A stretch of 64,000 nucleotides of DNA, taken from contig JARUPY010000251.1 in NCBI GenBank assembly GCA_029817715.1, positions 160,467 to 224,466 on the forward strand. The letters are read 5' to 3'. Under the pieces are notes generated by a model. That model was not told where the DNA came from. It ran no database searches and worked only from the letters and a program-made list of their open reading frames with translations. Shown piece by piece: positions 9,904 to 23,262 of the stretch. The stretch's first letter is position 1. Every line of letters begins with the position of its first letter. This DNA comes from Melastoma dodecandrum. Its lineage: Eukaryota; Streptophyta; Magnoliopsida; Myrtales; Melastomataceae. A program made the position numbers and the translations under genes.

Positions 9904-10638
9904 ATGGCGTCGGAGATTGATCTGCCCCATAGGAAACCTCCTAAGCAGAACTTGCTCAGCTGCTTCGGTTGCCGATTGAGGAGGGAGTCCTTCAAGTCTA
10001 AGCCCAGGAAGGAGGTGGAGGAGAACAAGAAGATGAGGAAGAAGCCCCAGAGGCTTTACTGGTCGATCCGCAAGTCGGCCACTGCCACCGTCCCTGTTGA
10101 GGACGAGGTCGGAGCTTCCTCGGTGGAGGACGTTATCAAGTCGGGACAGTCGGGGGACGTCAGCCGGTACAGCCAAAGGAGGCTGGAACCGGTGGTTTCG
10201 GCGGCGGGGAGCCATAATTATAGTAACCGACGGTACACTCGGCAGGATTCTGACACCGTCAAGAGGCGAAGACGGTCTCCACCACCTCCTCCTCCTCCTC
10301 GGCCTTTCACAACATCCACCGTAGCCCGTCTGAAGCCGAGGAGAGATGCCGACAACCGCCTTGATCCAACAGTAGGTATGTCGATCGTGTTAGTGACCCT
10401 GATCGTGGTGGTGTTGTGGGGGCATGTGTGCGCCATCCTATGTACAGCAGCCTGGTTCTACGTAATTCCGCGGCTGAGACGGCCGCCATCGGATCGAGAC
10501 GTGAGCAAGGAAGGCCTGGAATCGGCCTGGGGGGAGGTCGATTTGAGCTCGGAGGATAACAAGAAGAGGGTGGTCTTGGAAGGACTCCTCGAAAGGAACC
10601 GCCGCCCGGACGGACTTCTTCTCCCACCTTTAATATAA
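9904..10638 (+). CDS. At5g23160-like single-pass membrane protein
   Basis: One open exon of 244 codons starts at ATGGCGTCGGAG. The frame extends four codons upstream, but those overlap a likely TTGCAG acceptor. The N-terminus is basic and Cys-containing (LLSCFGCRLRR, residues 17-27). The middle is Arg/Ser-rich, with a run of seven prolines near residues 126-132. Residues about 157-189 form one long hydrophobic membrane span. The C-terminus carries NKKRVVLEGLLERNRR, which I recognise from a small plant family of uncharacterised proteins named after At5g23160. Biochemical function is unknown. The Pro run is coded by CCACCTCC-type repeats. AATATAAAATAAA-like signals follow the stop. The coding region is much more GC-rich than its flanks, as expected for a real exon. 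Confidence 0.7.
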   Translation: MASEIDLPHRKPPKQNLLSCFGCRLRRESFKSKPRKEVEENKKMRKKPQRLYWSIRKSATATVPVEDEVGASSVEDVIKSGQSGDVSRYSQRRLEPVVSAAGSHNYSNRRYTRQDSDTVKRRRRSPPPPPPPRPFTTSTVARLKPRRDADNRLDPTVGMSIVLVTLIVVVLWGHVCAILCTAAWFYVIPRLRRPPSDRDVSKEGLESAWGEVDLSSEDNKKRVVLEGLLERNRRPDGLLLPPLI

Positions 10639-13239
10639 AATAAAAAAATATATATACAATAATATTTTTTCCCCTTGAATTTGTTTTAATGGAAATGAAG
10701 AAAATAGTTTTGATCCTGTTATTTACTCCGTCAAAGTCTTCCTTTTATAAAAAAAAAAAACATGTTTGTCAGGAATTATACGATAAATCTAGTAAATAAA
10801 TTTAACTTTTAATTTACATTTTAAGCATTTTCAAATAAATACAGATTAGCTGCAATTTTCTAGCCAACAATTTAACCCTCCGTTTTTTTATTAGTCAACG
10901 GCTTCTGGAAGCCAATAGCCTGTGCAGGGAATTTTATCTTTCTTAAAAGAATAAATTAAATTAATAATAATAAAATACGTCGAAATTTGATCAAGTTTTT
11001 AATAATATAATAATAATGTTTGTCGGCCGAGAGATATTGTCACGTGATGGTCACTTGCAATAAACGAGATATTTGAAATGGGGAGGATTGGGCAAGTGGC
11101 ACATGCAATGACGGTCCAATTTTGTCGAGCATACAAATAATAATCATGATGACATGTGCATTATCTACTAACTATTACGCCACATCTTATGTTGCAGACA
11201 AATATTAAGATTTGTGAAGTAGGGCACGAGTACATAAAGACGACAACCAAAATCAGGTGATAAAAATTTGGCCGAGATAAGAGGAGATGATATCGCCCTC
11301 GGTCAATTAGCTGCTTTAGGTGGAGACATAAATTTTTAATTTCAAATGTGGATTTGGTGGTACCAACTGCTACATTTTAATATCATCTAGTTTCGGCAAT
11401 TAGTATAGTATATGAAACAAACAAGAGTTACGTGTTTGACCACCCCCCCCCCCCCTCGCGGGTCTTTGTCTTTCAACCCCGCTTTATTTTAGTGGTTTCC
11501 CATTGGCCGCAGTTGTCGTGAAATGAGAACGCGCTTTCGCTCGATCCCATCGATGGATTTATTACATGAGCAATTTCTAAAATTCAATGAACAAAACAAA
11601 GATGTCGAGATGGAAAAATTTGTCAACGATTTAAATTTAAATGATGACGATGAATCACGAGTATTATGCGCACCTCATGCATTTAATATTTTATTGGAAG
11701 TAAGTACATACACGGTGGTGTCTATGGAAAACCCTTTGTGCTTATGAAGCACACGCCCCAACAAGAATACAGTGATATTATTTGAGAAGGGTGGTATTTT
11801 CGAAAGCATTTGAAGTAACAATTATTAGTTAATCATTAAGATAAAGCCTTTTTAAAATAAATCAATTTAAGTAACATATTGCCCCCTCTACTACTAATAA
11901 TAGCGGACGAGCCGAGGGGACAGAAGCGTGCCATGCTCCCCCCGGTTTTTAAAATTTCTTTTAATTAGGTTAATTTTTTTATTAATTTATCCAAAAAAAA
12001 TTACCTCCTAAACTTCTTATTTTTCAATTTTACACCCTTCACTTGATCTTTCTAGCTCCCCCGTTACATGACGGGACAAAGATGACGGTGGAATGTTCTT
12101 TAATCGTGGAGTTTGATTTGGTCAACTATCTGGAAGGGTTGAACAAGATAACAAATCCATTTTGGGAAACTACGAAAAATACCCGCGACCGTTATTATTA
12201 GTAGAAGCGCGGGGCTCGGTAATTTTTTAGTAACTAATTAATTTTTAATAACAACTGCTTTTCCAAAAAATATTATTATAATCCTAAAATTTTTACCGAA
12301 AGAGTTTTAATTCTTTTAGGGTAGGAAAAAAATTGTAAATTTTGGCATGGGTAGAAATAATTCAGAAGGTCTAAATTTTATTAAAAATCGTAAAATTTCA
12401 GGTTTAAGAAATGAGATATTTTATTGATTTAGGTTTTTCCTCCTCACGACCATACTCACAAGTTTGGTGTGAAAGAAACAAATCCATTCAAGCGACAAAT
12501 ATCTTATATTTTTCTACAACATTGTAGTTGATGAAAGGAATAATAACACTTTGAAAGAAAGTTCCACTCAAATATAGAACCAAAAAAAAAAAAAATTCCA
12601 CACCTTGGGAAGCAACTTTCTTAAATTTCAAGAACTTTTCTTTATAAGAGATTATCTATTAATTCTAAAATCTTGAAATGAATGGAAGCCAATCATTATC
12701 AATTAGAAGAATAATTCATGTTTGTTTAAACCATGGCTTGCACTGCTTGGCAAATGTTCCCTCCACGTTACATTCGATGGAAATATTCAATAAATATTTA
12801 CACGGTATATTAATGTGGATTACGTCACAGTTTCGATCATGTAATCTCAGCATTAGCACAATTACAACACTTTTCTTTTAAAAAAATTGCTTGTAAACAT
12901 TTTATTCCCTCCATATAAACACACCAGTAACGCTCGAACGTCTCGATAGAAAAAGAAGTAAAGGAAAATCATCCGACATCGTTTTGATTCCAAATCAACC
13001 ACATATTTAATTTAATAAAGAGGTATTGGAATTCTAATAAATGGCATAAAAATCACATATGATTCGTTTCTCATGGTTGTTATTTGAGAATGGTGTTATA
13101 ATGGTGCACTAATATTTTTCATAGGAAAATTTACAAATCAAAAGAGTCCACACAATTATCAAATATAAATTTTTACACTCTGAACAACATTTGGAAAATG
13201 ATGAAAGGTTAAAAATTAGTATGGAATTTTATTTTTTCA
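10639..13239. other. AT-rich intergenic region, no supported gene
   Basis: It contains a run of 13 C at 11443-11455. The 75-codon frame at 11523-11747 has acidic, plausible-looking composition but no recognised domain. 11880-12230 has GC-richer patches around GCGGACGAGCCGAGGGG with no identified function. Confidence 0.4.
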
Positions 13240-14519
13240 AAGTAAAAGAAAAGGAGGGGGAAGGGGACGTTATTTCAGACGGCACCCCAAGGCATTTTTG
13301 AGTACTGGCGGAGGCCATTGAATTCCGGCAAAAACAATGACGTGGCTCTCCTTTACCTTGCAGTAGGATCAATGGACTGGGTTACCTACAATCAAAGTTT
13401 CCCTTCCCCTTTCTCCGCACGCTGAGGAATTCCCAGCCATCGGTGGTACCGATTCCTTGAAATCCATGGATTCGATTGATGAGGCATGACCACCACATCT
13501 CTTGAAGCCTGAGTCTTCCCCATCGGGTTGCGTATTCTCTTCATCGATGACGATCTCGCCTACTTGAAGGCTCTCGTGATGATGCTTGTTGCTTCCTCCA
13601 CAAAGGTTGGCATGCTTTCCTTCTTGTCCCTCTCTTTGGTGCAGACCTAACGGCGGGAATGAACTAAAATTTCCAGAAACAATCGGTACACCTCCTTCTC
13701 TCAACTCCACACCATCCCCACACCACAATCAATCAACAAAAAAGATAATTTCCCCTCTAACCGAATTCCCCACGCGCACCCCTTTGTATACGTCACTAAC
13801 CAACCCAACCATTACCCCATTGGCCGGGATGTCATCACGTCAGGAGGCCATTTTCGTGGTTTAAGTAGGTCTCATGACTTAGGCCAGACCCTAGCCTTTA
13901 CTTCTCACCCCTTTCGGCCTCCATTACCTGGCTCACAACCCATACCATCTTTTTATTGTATCGCTCTCCCTTGTGTTTCTTTTGGTACTCGTCATCTTTT
14001 ATCATACTTGTTTGTGATCTCCCTTGTGTTTCTTCGTGTAAGAAGCTAAACACTTCGCCACCTAGTCAAGGAATTGAAAAGCGATACTTCACTATGATCT
14101 TATTGATCGCTCGACTGTCCATGCATGTCGCGGGTGGATCCCATTTCCGGTTCCATTTAAAATGAATATTCTCCCTTGACGATAAGGCTTCGGATTTTAA
14201 AAACGTATTGGAGTTACCACTAACTTATTCTAAGTTCAAGTTAGAAAAAACTATAGAGATTCGTTAAGGTTCGGGAATTAGGGATTACTAAATCGAATGC
14301 ATCACAAAGAAAAGTAAGGCTTTTATCGTATGTTTCCGACGTCCGATCTTATTTGAGCTCGTTTTTAGAAAAAGAAATTTTTTGACATATAAAAAATTCT
14401 CGAGCTTAATAATACTTAAAATGTTTATATGAATAATTTTTATGAAAATATTCCTTCTTAAAAATTGAATTTTCGGGCAAAAATGCAAGCAACATAAATT
14501 TATTAATACCCTTAATAAT
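13240..14519. other. Mixed spacer with an unassigned 119-codon minus-strand frame (13369-13728)
   Basis: The minus frame at 13728-13369 is His/Gly/Glu-rich with protein-like composition. I recognise no family, and the reading frame breaks up on both sides. It could be one exon of a decayed gene or chance. 13870-14500 holds nothing recognisable. Confidence 0.2.
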
Positions 14520-16380
14520 TTCTAAGCCAAAAAATAAATTCAATGGAGAACGGGGTATTTATATAATTTCTCGCTCTCTGTAGAACGCTCCCACGATGCC
14601 GTTTTTAAAATAGGTTTACGGCGAACCTGGCGAGCCGCTGATGCCGTAACGTTGGTGAGTGCGAAGCCGTCTTCAGAGGTTCTCGATCTTCGAGAATCCA
14701 AAATAAACCATCGAATATAACTTCCGTTGTCTTGGACGCGTTGAATGAGCTGCGTGGTCCACAAAGCACGCTCCCGGAATACCTTGTTCAGTCAAAGAGC
14801 CGAGAAATCTTCGTGGTAGAGGAGAGGTTCGAAACCAGAATCGGGGATGCCGAGGGAGGCACCGGGGTACCGTGGGCCGTGGTTCTAAAGACAAGCTAAG
14901 TCAACAAGCAAGCTGCGGGAGTCAGAAAGCCGGATCTGGTTGACGAGACTCGGAGTCGGAGTCCGTTGAGGATGGGGCTTGAGTCAGGGGTAAGCCGTGG
15001 CGAGGAGGCTGCTTCTAGCCGCCGCTCCTGCTTCGAGGAGATGCAGCCGGGGAAGACACCGGCGAAGATGGGTCGCTCGCTTTCCTGGTCTTGGTGGGTT
15101 TGGAGCTAGAAGAATGGCGGTCGATTACGCTCCCAGTGATATCTCCGAGTTCTTTACCGAGTTGTTGATGGACGCCGATCCTTCCTTGCCCCGTTCTCCT
15201 ACTTGCTCTGATTTCGGTGGAGATGGGAATTCCACGGGGAACTTCCCGATCTTTTTGGCGATGGGACTGCCCAAAATGTTACCTCCTCCGGTGACCTTGG
15301 TCGGGTTGAAGCCTACCCTGATCTGCCGGCGGGTTCGAGGAGTTCTGGGGGGAATCCGTCTTCCTTGTATTTGGACGACGGGAGTGATTCTGACCGTTTC
15401 CAGAAGAGTTGAGATGAACGAGTTGAGTGGTGGAGCTCTGAAGTAGACCTCGACATCCTTGGTTTCTGTGAGTTGGTCGTTGCTCTGTGTCTCACGCTCC
15501 CCAATCTCCCATTTGTCATTGCTTGCAGAGCATCGTCGACCAAGACATAGAACGAGTTGGGATCGGGCGGGACAGCGACCCACAGTCCATACCTTAGGCA
15601 GACCTAGAAGCCTTCCCCGTCGTTGGATCTGAGGACGGTCAGGATCTGAGGCGGAGTGGCTGTAGATCATTGTGCTCGATGGCGTAGCCTCCCTAGACCT
15701 GGGATCAGCGACCCTTGAATTATCTGGAATCCTCTCTTCTGGAGCATGGGTAGCATCGCCACTATTCTGGGGCAAGGAAGGCAGCGAATTCAATTCGAAT
15801 TGTTGGATAGCCCTAGTTTCATGCTGGACTCGGTTGTTCGAGCGAGGACTTAGGATTTGATGGCTCTTCATCGTCTGGGAACTGAATAAACCCGTTGGAT
15901 TACCATGAAAACCAGTAGATTGTCTTGCATCTTGAGCAGAACAATGAGTGGCGCCTCTCATAGCTAATGGAAGCATCTTAAAAGTCGTGCCTTCTTTTCT
16001 GGGGAACACATCTCGCGGTAGAGATTTCGGCATCGGAGGATGATGGCTGAGCGGAACTTCTGTGCGGGAAGAACGCTTGGAGTCAGGGAGCCAGATATGA
16101 GGCAGCGACCAGAGAACAAAGGAGGCAGGGGGTGTGTCACGAAGTCAAGGTGCTGAATTGGGTTGAGCCAGGATCTCCGAGCTTGGGGCGTGGGTCAGCT
16201 GGATCGGGAGATGGGTTGTCATTTGGTCACTGCCGAGGTGATTGCTAGCAGCGGGGACGCCCGAGGTTGAGGAGATTGGATGACTTCCTGGAGGAGTATT
16301 CGGAGAGTCAATTCCGACGGAGGCTGAGGAGATCTTCGGAGATGTCGTCAGGATGGTGTTGCTGCTGGTGGTCCGGAGTA
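14520..16380. other. GC-rich island of unknown origin with long open frames on both strands
   Basis: Composition rises sharply compared with the AT-rich flanks. The minus strand is open for 302 codons (16033-15125) and the plus strand for 149 (14997-15446). On the plus strand, from the Met near 15113, the peptide begins with a protein-like acidic stretch (DISEFFTELLMDADPS) that reads like the start of a nuclear regulatory protein, but I cannot name it. GC-rich DNA easily gives false open frames, so neither is called as a gene. The island abuts the RPS5 fragment. A TATTTATATAA box sits at 14557. Confidence 0.3.
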
Positions 16381-17330
<950 letters not shown>

Positions 17331-18330
17331 TGCACATTCGCCAACTGCCTTCCTTCTTGGGCACCAATATGGTAAGAACTGAATAAGGGCTCAAACTCTC
17401 TCAAACCAAGCTTTTCTTGACTAATTCATCAACATATTTTTACAGTTCCTCTGGATTGCATCGATAAGCTGGTCAATTGGGTAGGGACACTCCTAAAACC
17501 AAGTTGATCTGGTGTTGAATGCTTTGCAAAGGTAGTAGTTCGATTGATAGCTCCTCGGGAAATACATCATTGAACTCTTCATGTATGGATACGGCCCGGG
17601 GATGGCTTGTCGATTGACTCTGGGTTGCTTTGACAAGACCAAAAATATAGGATTTCTCACCTTCACGAATCGCTCGAACCAATTGGACTCCTTTGAGTGG
17701 CTGATCGGTAGGTTGATTCTGTGGTACTACGATGGGCTGAGTGGTCAGAGGCATCAAGATGATTTTGTTCTCGTCGACGTTGATGGAATATATATTGTGA
17801 CACATGTCATGTTATGCGCGTCGATCAAACTACCATGACCTTCCTAGGAGCAAGTGGCACACATATATTATAATAGCATCACAAAACGACTTCATCCTTG
17901 TATTTTTTCCAATCGACAATGAACTCGTGCTCGATGGGTCACTCGAACATCACTCTCCTTGTTGAGCCATTGAAGTTGATAGGTATGAGGATGAGCTTCG
18001 GCAGGGAACTTGAATTTCTCAATCCCCGTTCTCGAGGCTGTGTTGGCGCAGCTGCCATTGTCGACGATTATCAAACAAACTTTGCCTCCGACTATGCACC
18101 AAGTGTGGAAGATACTCTCCCTTTGACTCTCCTCGAGCAGGTGTCACACTCAAGACCTTTCAAACGACTAGCAGCTCTCTTTCATCCGGGTACTCCTTGA
18201 TCTCCTCTGCATCCCTCTATGTGCGCCTTCTGTTTGAGTACATCTATACCTCGATCACCTCTGCATCCCTGGAAGAGTGCTTCTACCGCGGTCTATCCCC
18301 CACGCGCCTCCAATCTTTAGCTCTGTCTAC
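17331..18330 (-). pseudogene. Ty3/gypsy pol fragment: protease to start of reverse transcriptase
   Basis: On the minus strand 18074-17893 encodes a protease-like segment (VDNGSCANTAS, then HPHTYQLQWLNKE). It continues in other frames through CHLLLGRSW and 17805-17473, where IHEEFNDVFPEEL, IQHQINLVLG and further residues lead into the RT start (VPKKEGSWRMCI). These are standard landmarks between protease and RT in chromovirus-like Ty3 elements. Several stops and frame changes make it non-functional. It stops abruptly at about 17331 at the LTR-like sequence, so the rest of RT, RNase H and integrase are missing on this strand. 18080-18330 is more degraded sequence. Confidence 0.75.
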
Positions 18331-20063
18331 GAGATCTGTCTTGTCGAATCCTCGAAACAATGTCTGATGTTCATGCAAAGGAAAAAAAGGTTGGTTATGC
18401 TATCAAAAGAATGAAAATCTAATCATTCATTAAGCGGACACATCAGTGAAAAACATGTTTGTCGAATTTAACAAAGGTCCAGTGGTGGGATCTCGACTTA
18501 TGGAAGCACAAAGTCAAACATTCATGCAAACTTCTCTATTTCCTGGAAATTGAGATCTAAAACAAAAATTAGATACGTAATGTATGCACAAGATAAAAAT
18601 ATGCACAATATGTCCAAACGACCGAATTCGAATGAAAAAACATGTCATTCAAGTTTGATGGCGATCTAATGGTAAGATCAATTGGCATCTCATCAAGAAC
18701 GAGATTACGATGTATAACAAATACTGCTACGCATGTGTTTTATTCATCTATCCAAGTTCACTAGAAAATTCAACGGTCGAAATACACATGTATCTAACCA
18801 TCTTTCAGTCTATTTTATATCTGAAAATTTTGGAGACGTTCCAACTATCAAATCTCTTGAGATCCCCTTGGAAGTGGGACAGTAGTATGCAGGCTAGCCG
18901 CAAACTGCACGCACGCCCTTATCTACCAGGGTCCTATCTCGGTCCTCGATTGTCATAAAAATAAAACAAACACTTTCTCAAACCGTCACCAATTGGGGAT
19001 CATTCGGAATGAAGAAGTTGGGATCAGCCGACGTGAATGACCCTTAGAATATGATCCCCTTTTGGACCGCCATGCTTGGAAATGGCAGAACTAGGAAATC
19101 CGATGGTTCTCCAGCATTCCCAAGCACGATTCTCAACCTACAAGACTCCAAATAACCTCAAACAAATTGAAAAAGATGCGTAGTCAAGCAAGGAAGAGAT
19201 ATCACCTGATTTCGCATCGATACAACACCGGACGGAAAAGTTATGGCCCGTCGAATACCTCCCCTGCATTATGGTTGTGGTTGTCATGCTTCGTTGAAAC
19301 TAGGTTTCACATTCCCACGTCACATACAACGAGTTTAAAAAAAAAATACAAAAGATGGTCATCCATGCTCTAAAGTGAAAGAGGGGTTGTATGATTATGA
19401 GAAAAAGAACTAAAAACTCACAGAGGGGTTGCCTCGCCCAGGGATTTCCCGGGGTCGAAGAAAGACTTTAGTGAGTCTGTTTGAAGGCTGCCTTGGAGCA
19501 CCATGCTTGGATTGTGGCTGTGGCAAGAGGCGGTGTCATCAGAGAGAAGGGTGTTGGCTGGTCGGGAAGCTTTTGCTCGTCAGTAGTGGAGAGGGAAAGT
19601 CCTTGGCTTCGATTTTTGTGTGTATGTTGTGAGGAGTTGGCCTTTCGTATTGATGTGTATGGAGGAATTGGCCTCCGGTCCCTAGAGGAGAAGGAGGAAC
19701 GTATGAGAGGAGGGACGTCTGATTGTCCCTTAGAGGGATGGGGAGGCTTTGGCTCTAAGATAGGAGAAGGATCTAAGAGATCCTAAGGAATTGTTTTCAC
19801 ATGTGTGATTATCTGATTGATTGTTTTTTTTTTAGACTTTTACTCTTTGAGGAAATGGAATATCTGATGGGCAACAATGAATCTCCCCCCACTTTTTTGG
19901 ATTGTAAGGGTGTGAGAAGGGGATTGTGTCATCCTCTGATGGGATAAAGAAGGTAATATATTTTTAATGGGGAATGTGATATTGTTTTTTAGGCGAGGAG
20001 ATTGAAGATTTTCATCAATCAAAGAGTGTGATTGCAATTTTAACGGAAATGTTGATCATGTGT
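18331..20063. other. Repeat-like spacer, no supported gene
   Basis: The plus frames at 19429-19786 overlap one another in GC-richer sequence and show no domain. The region is probably part of a decayed LTR element between the two Ty3 fragments, but no terminal repeats could be matched. Confidence 0.35.
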
Positions 20064-20151
20064 AAAAATTTGGGGTATTATATTTGCCCCTCTTTGCGAG
20101 GTAATCTGAAAAAGATTTTCTCGCAAAGACTTCATTAATACCCCAAATTTT
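20064..20151. repeat. Nested inverted repeat (hairpin-forming)
   Basis: The left outer arm at 20065-20080 (AAAATTTGGGGTATTA) pairs with TAATACCCCAAATTTT at 20136-20151. Inside it, CTTTGCGAG (20092-20100) pairs with CTCGCAAAG (20120-20128). The two concentric stems enclose an A-rich loop. Confidence 0.8.
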
Positions 20152-21483
20152 GGATTCGGGTTACTCTTGATAGATTTGTACTTTGGAATCTAATAAAGTA
20201 AAATATTAGTATAAACGATTCCTCGTGATATACGGGGTAATCAAACATGTATGATTACGACATTGATATATGTCATTATTTATTTTGACAAAATGTATTT
20301 GGGTGTTTCTAAGCGAGGTGGGAGAAGGGCTTCTAACTTTTCTCTCGAATCACTCTTATTTCTAAAAGCTGTCTCAACGAGATTTCAGAATTCCTTTGAC
20401 TTGAATGCTTATGTACTGGTTGAAGGAGTCTTTATCTAGGTTGTAATGTGGTTCTGACGTAAGGCCTTTTAGGAGATGCATTAAAACTATTGTTTGGATG
20501 AACGAGTCTAAGGACCTCATCAGGAGCTATAGGACCAGAGAGGTTTCACTGTCCTAGTAAATTCTCCATTTGTTAGACAACATGCCAGTTGAGACGCTTC
20601 ATTGGGGATTGGGGATGATATCCGATGTTTCTCTCTTTGACTTCTTTGGGAGACATCAACATTTGCTTTTGCGATCATTTATATTGGCCTCGGTGCTTTA
20701 ATTTGCTCTTTTGATTTTGTGTTTATTTTTTCTAGCGCATTTGCTCTTGAGGATCTTGGTCCTTGCGCTGATTTTTGTTTTCTTTTTTTCTTGATAATTT
20801 TGTTGGATATGATATGTAATCCTCGAGGATTTGACTTTCCGTTAGGTTGATGAAGACGTCTATCTTTGGAACGACTCGACAAGCGTGCACGTCCGCTGAT
20901 GATATTTCTTTGCTTGGATCTTGAGGAAGTGTCACATTTGTGGTCTGTTGCTTCCGATTTCTGACTAGATGATCTCCATTTACCTCAGTGTGAGGTGGTC
21001 CTAGGACTTGAAGGGAGTAGTGTATGTGAAAACTTCGACTTTGGCTTGGAATGGCTAGCAAGGGTTAATGTTTAGTGTTTGGGGTTGAGAATGAACGCTC
21101 TGTCTCTTCCCAGTCTGAGCATCTTTTTTCAAATGATTCTTTATCCATCTGGAACTTGTGTGGGTGAATTCTCACGGTGTTTACGTTCATTTCTCTAGGG
21201 TAAGTGTTCAGGAGTAGGTTTGCCTTCTCTGCTTATCACCCAAAAGTATTTTCTTAATGTTAAAAGAAAATCTTGTGGGGATACAAATGATCACACGAAT
21301 GTTCAAGAAATGAATAACATTGGGTAAATAAACCTCTTTGGAGATTTTGTAAGGAGGCTCTTGTACGAACTCCGTGGGGAAAGTACTTGTACTTCCGTGC
21401 CTCAAGTCATGTTCTTCGAGGTTGGGCTCGAGATGCCTCCATCGTTGTCTAGGAGTTTGCACCGTATATGTGGATGCTCGTGT
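20152..21483. other. Spacer, no supported gene
   Basis: Only short overlapping frames without domains. Likely old transposon DNA. Confidence 0.35.
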
Positions 21484-22067
21484 ACCTACATATGAACGAG
21501 AACCATGGTTAGACTGAGGTTGTCAATCATACTATGGTTGCAATCCTTCGAACCTTAGTCTCGAAGAATCTAAAGGATTGGGACATTAAGCTTGCTCATG
21601 TGGAATTTGCATACAACAGAGCTCCAAGTTCGGCAGCGAAGTCATCCCCTTTCGAGGTAGTTTATGGATTCAATCCTTTAGTCCCTGTGGTTGCGCTTGG
21701 GCGAGCCTTGAGGGAACTAATGCCTATGAGTGAGGTGAGATCAGTTAGCCGGGATGCTGAAGTGCGTGCAAAGGAGATGAGAATGCTTCATGAGAAGATT
21801 CACATCCAGATTGAGAATGCTAACAAACGCTATGACGAGAGGGCCAATCTGAGGAAGGAGGGATTTCTCGCCAAAAGGAAGAACAAGTTGATGCCTCAAG
21901 CAGAACGTCCTTCCAAGGTCATTGAGCGCATCAATAATAGCGGCTACAAGATTGATCTCCCAGGAGAGTTTGGAGTTTCAAATGTCCAAGACCTTACTCC
22001 ATTTCTTGAAGACAATCATCCTATGAGTTTGAGACAGACTCTTTTCAATAAGGTGAGGATGATATGA
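21484..22067 (+). pseudogene. Ty3/gypsy integrase C-terminal fragment
   Basis: The long frame at 21534-22067 reads AHVEFAYNRAPSSAAK, SPFEVVYGFNPLVP, a coiled region with ANKRYDERAN, then KVIERINNSGYKIDLPGEF and DLTPFLED. This is the end of the integrase core and the chromovirus-type C-terminal part (GPY-like region). Just upstream the codons give TEVVNHT, the usual lead-in. The N-terminal integrase, RNase H and RT are absent. It lies on the opposite strand from the pol fragment at 17.3-18.3 kb, so it belongs to a different copy. Confidence 0.8.
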
Positions 22068-22740
22068 GGACAATCGACGCACCATCGACTAGAGCTGTTA
22101 GCTTGCTCATCATCGACTAACTTACACTTCAGTCGAAGCAAGTCTAGTTGAAGCAGAGGCAACCTTGCATTGAAGACGCATTGATTGTCAAACCACCCAG
22201 GCCTCCACTATCTTGCATTCATTCCCAATAAGTCATTATCGCTAGTATTAAGTTCTGCATGCATTTAGTTGGTTGTTATTGCATTTAATTTCTTTTCTTT
22301 CTAAGGCTACTATATAAGGTGCCTTTGTAACTCATTTGAGACAACTTTAATTATTAGATTATAAACCTCTTTGTAAGACTTTGTCTTTTGTCCGAAGTGA
22401 GTGGATTCACATTCAACCTCTTTCTTCATTTGGTGGATTCCAAGTGCGGATTCCGTGGAGCATTCAACCGGTGGTAGTGTTTCTGTATCCTCCGCATTGT
22501 TCCTCACCCTCGTCTTTTTCGTGGTGGTGTCTCTGTATCCACGGTCAAACGAGTCTATCCGAGTCTTATTTTACGGTGGTACATCTGTATCAGTGAAAGT
22601 TGATCTCAACCATTCCTTTTAATCATTCAGCCACTTACCCTATACACCTAACGTCCATTCCAGCGTCACTCCATTTCGTACCCTTTTGGTGACGTTCCCA
22701 TTCGTTTTATGTATTGAAATCATTTATTTCTTGCCATCCC
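22068..22740 (+). repeat. Putative 3' LTR of the Ty3 fragment
   Basis: Noncoding sequence directly after the integrase end. It has CTATATAAGG (a TATA-like box) near 22310 and repeated short motifs (GGTGGTA, CTGTATC) in 22470-22590. No second copy in the window confirms its limits. Confidence 0.4.
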
Positions 22741-23262
22741 CGTATCACCGCCCTCGACAGCGAGACCCTTTGGGAACATCATCACAAACTTCCACTTCGA
22801 GTTGGCTTTCCCAAGGGATGGTGATGAGGCCAACAATTGTAAGCTGATTCCGCTCGTGAGGGCCGCAGTGGCCGGAGCAAACAACCCCGACTTCGTGACT
22901 AAGTTCCAGGAAACAAGACTCCAGATAGAATTCATGAAGGAGAGGTTGGACCGAGCCCACGAGATGTCAAGGGAGGACACGCCGTTGGTCCCGCTGAACT
23001 TCGGAAGCCTGAGCAGATTCCCAGTCTACGAAGCGGACTTCGGGTGGAGGAAGGCAGAGTGGGTTGGGTTCGTGGGCTCGCCGTGAATGAACCATGTAAT
23101 CTTTGTGGACAGCATTGACGGAAAATCGATCGAGGCCTATGTCGCGCTTAGGGAGGAGGAGATGACGTAGTTCGAGATGGACATGGAAATTCACGCCTAC
23201 GCGGAGTCCACGTCAGTAAAGGCAACCGCGACAGGGAGGAGAGGGACGAGGACGAGGATGTA
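22741..23262 (+). pseudogene. BAHD acyltransferase C-terminal pseudogene fragment
   Basis: The reading frame gives a FGNIIT-like segment, then PLVRAAVAGANNPDF, PLNFGSLSRFPVYEADFGW, and, after a stop at about 23084, NHVIFVDSIDGKSIEAYVAL and a final EEEM segment. BAHD enzymes transfer acyl groups from CoA to alcohols or amines and carry a C-terminal DFGWGKP motif. Here it reads DFGWRKA, so two key positions differ. Further stops (near 23168) and the missing N-terminal half with its HXXXD motif show the copy is dead. The block is GC-richer than its surroundings and follows an LTR-like segment. Confidence 0.75.

Noticed and set aside
10218..10627. Minus-strand frames of 72 and 106 codons
   Set aside because: They are antisense to the At5g23160-like exon, and their Gly-rich part is the complement of the proline run.
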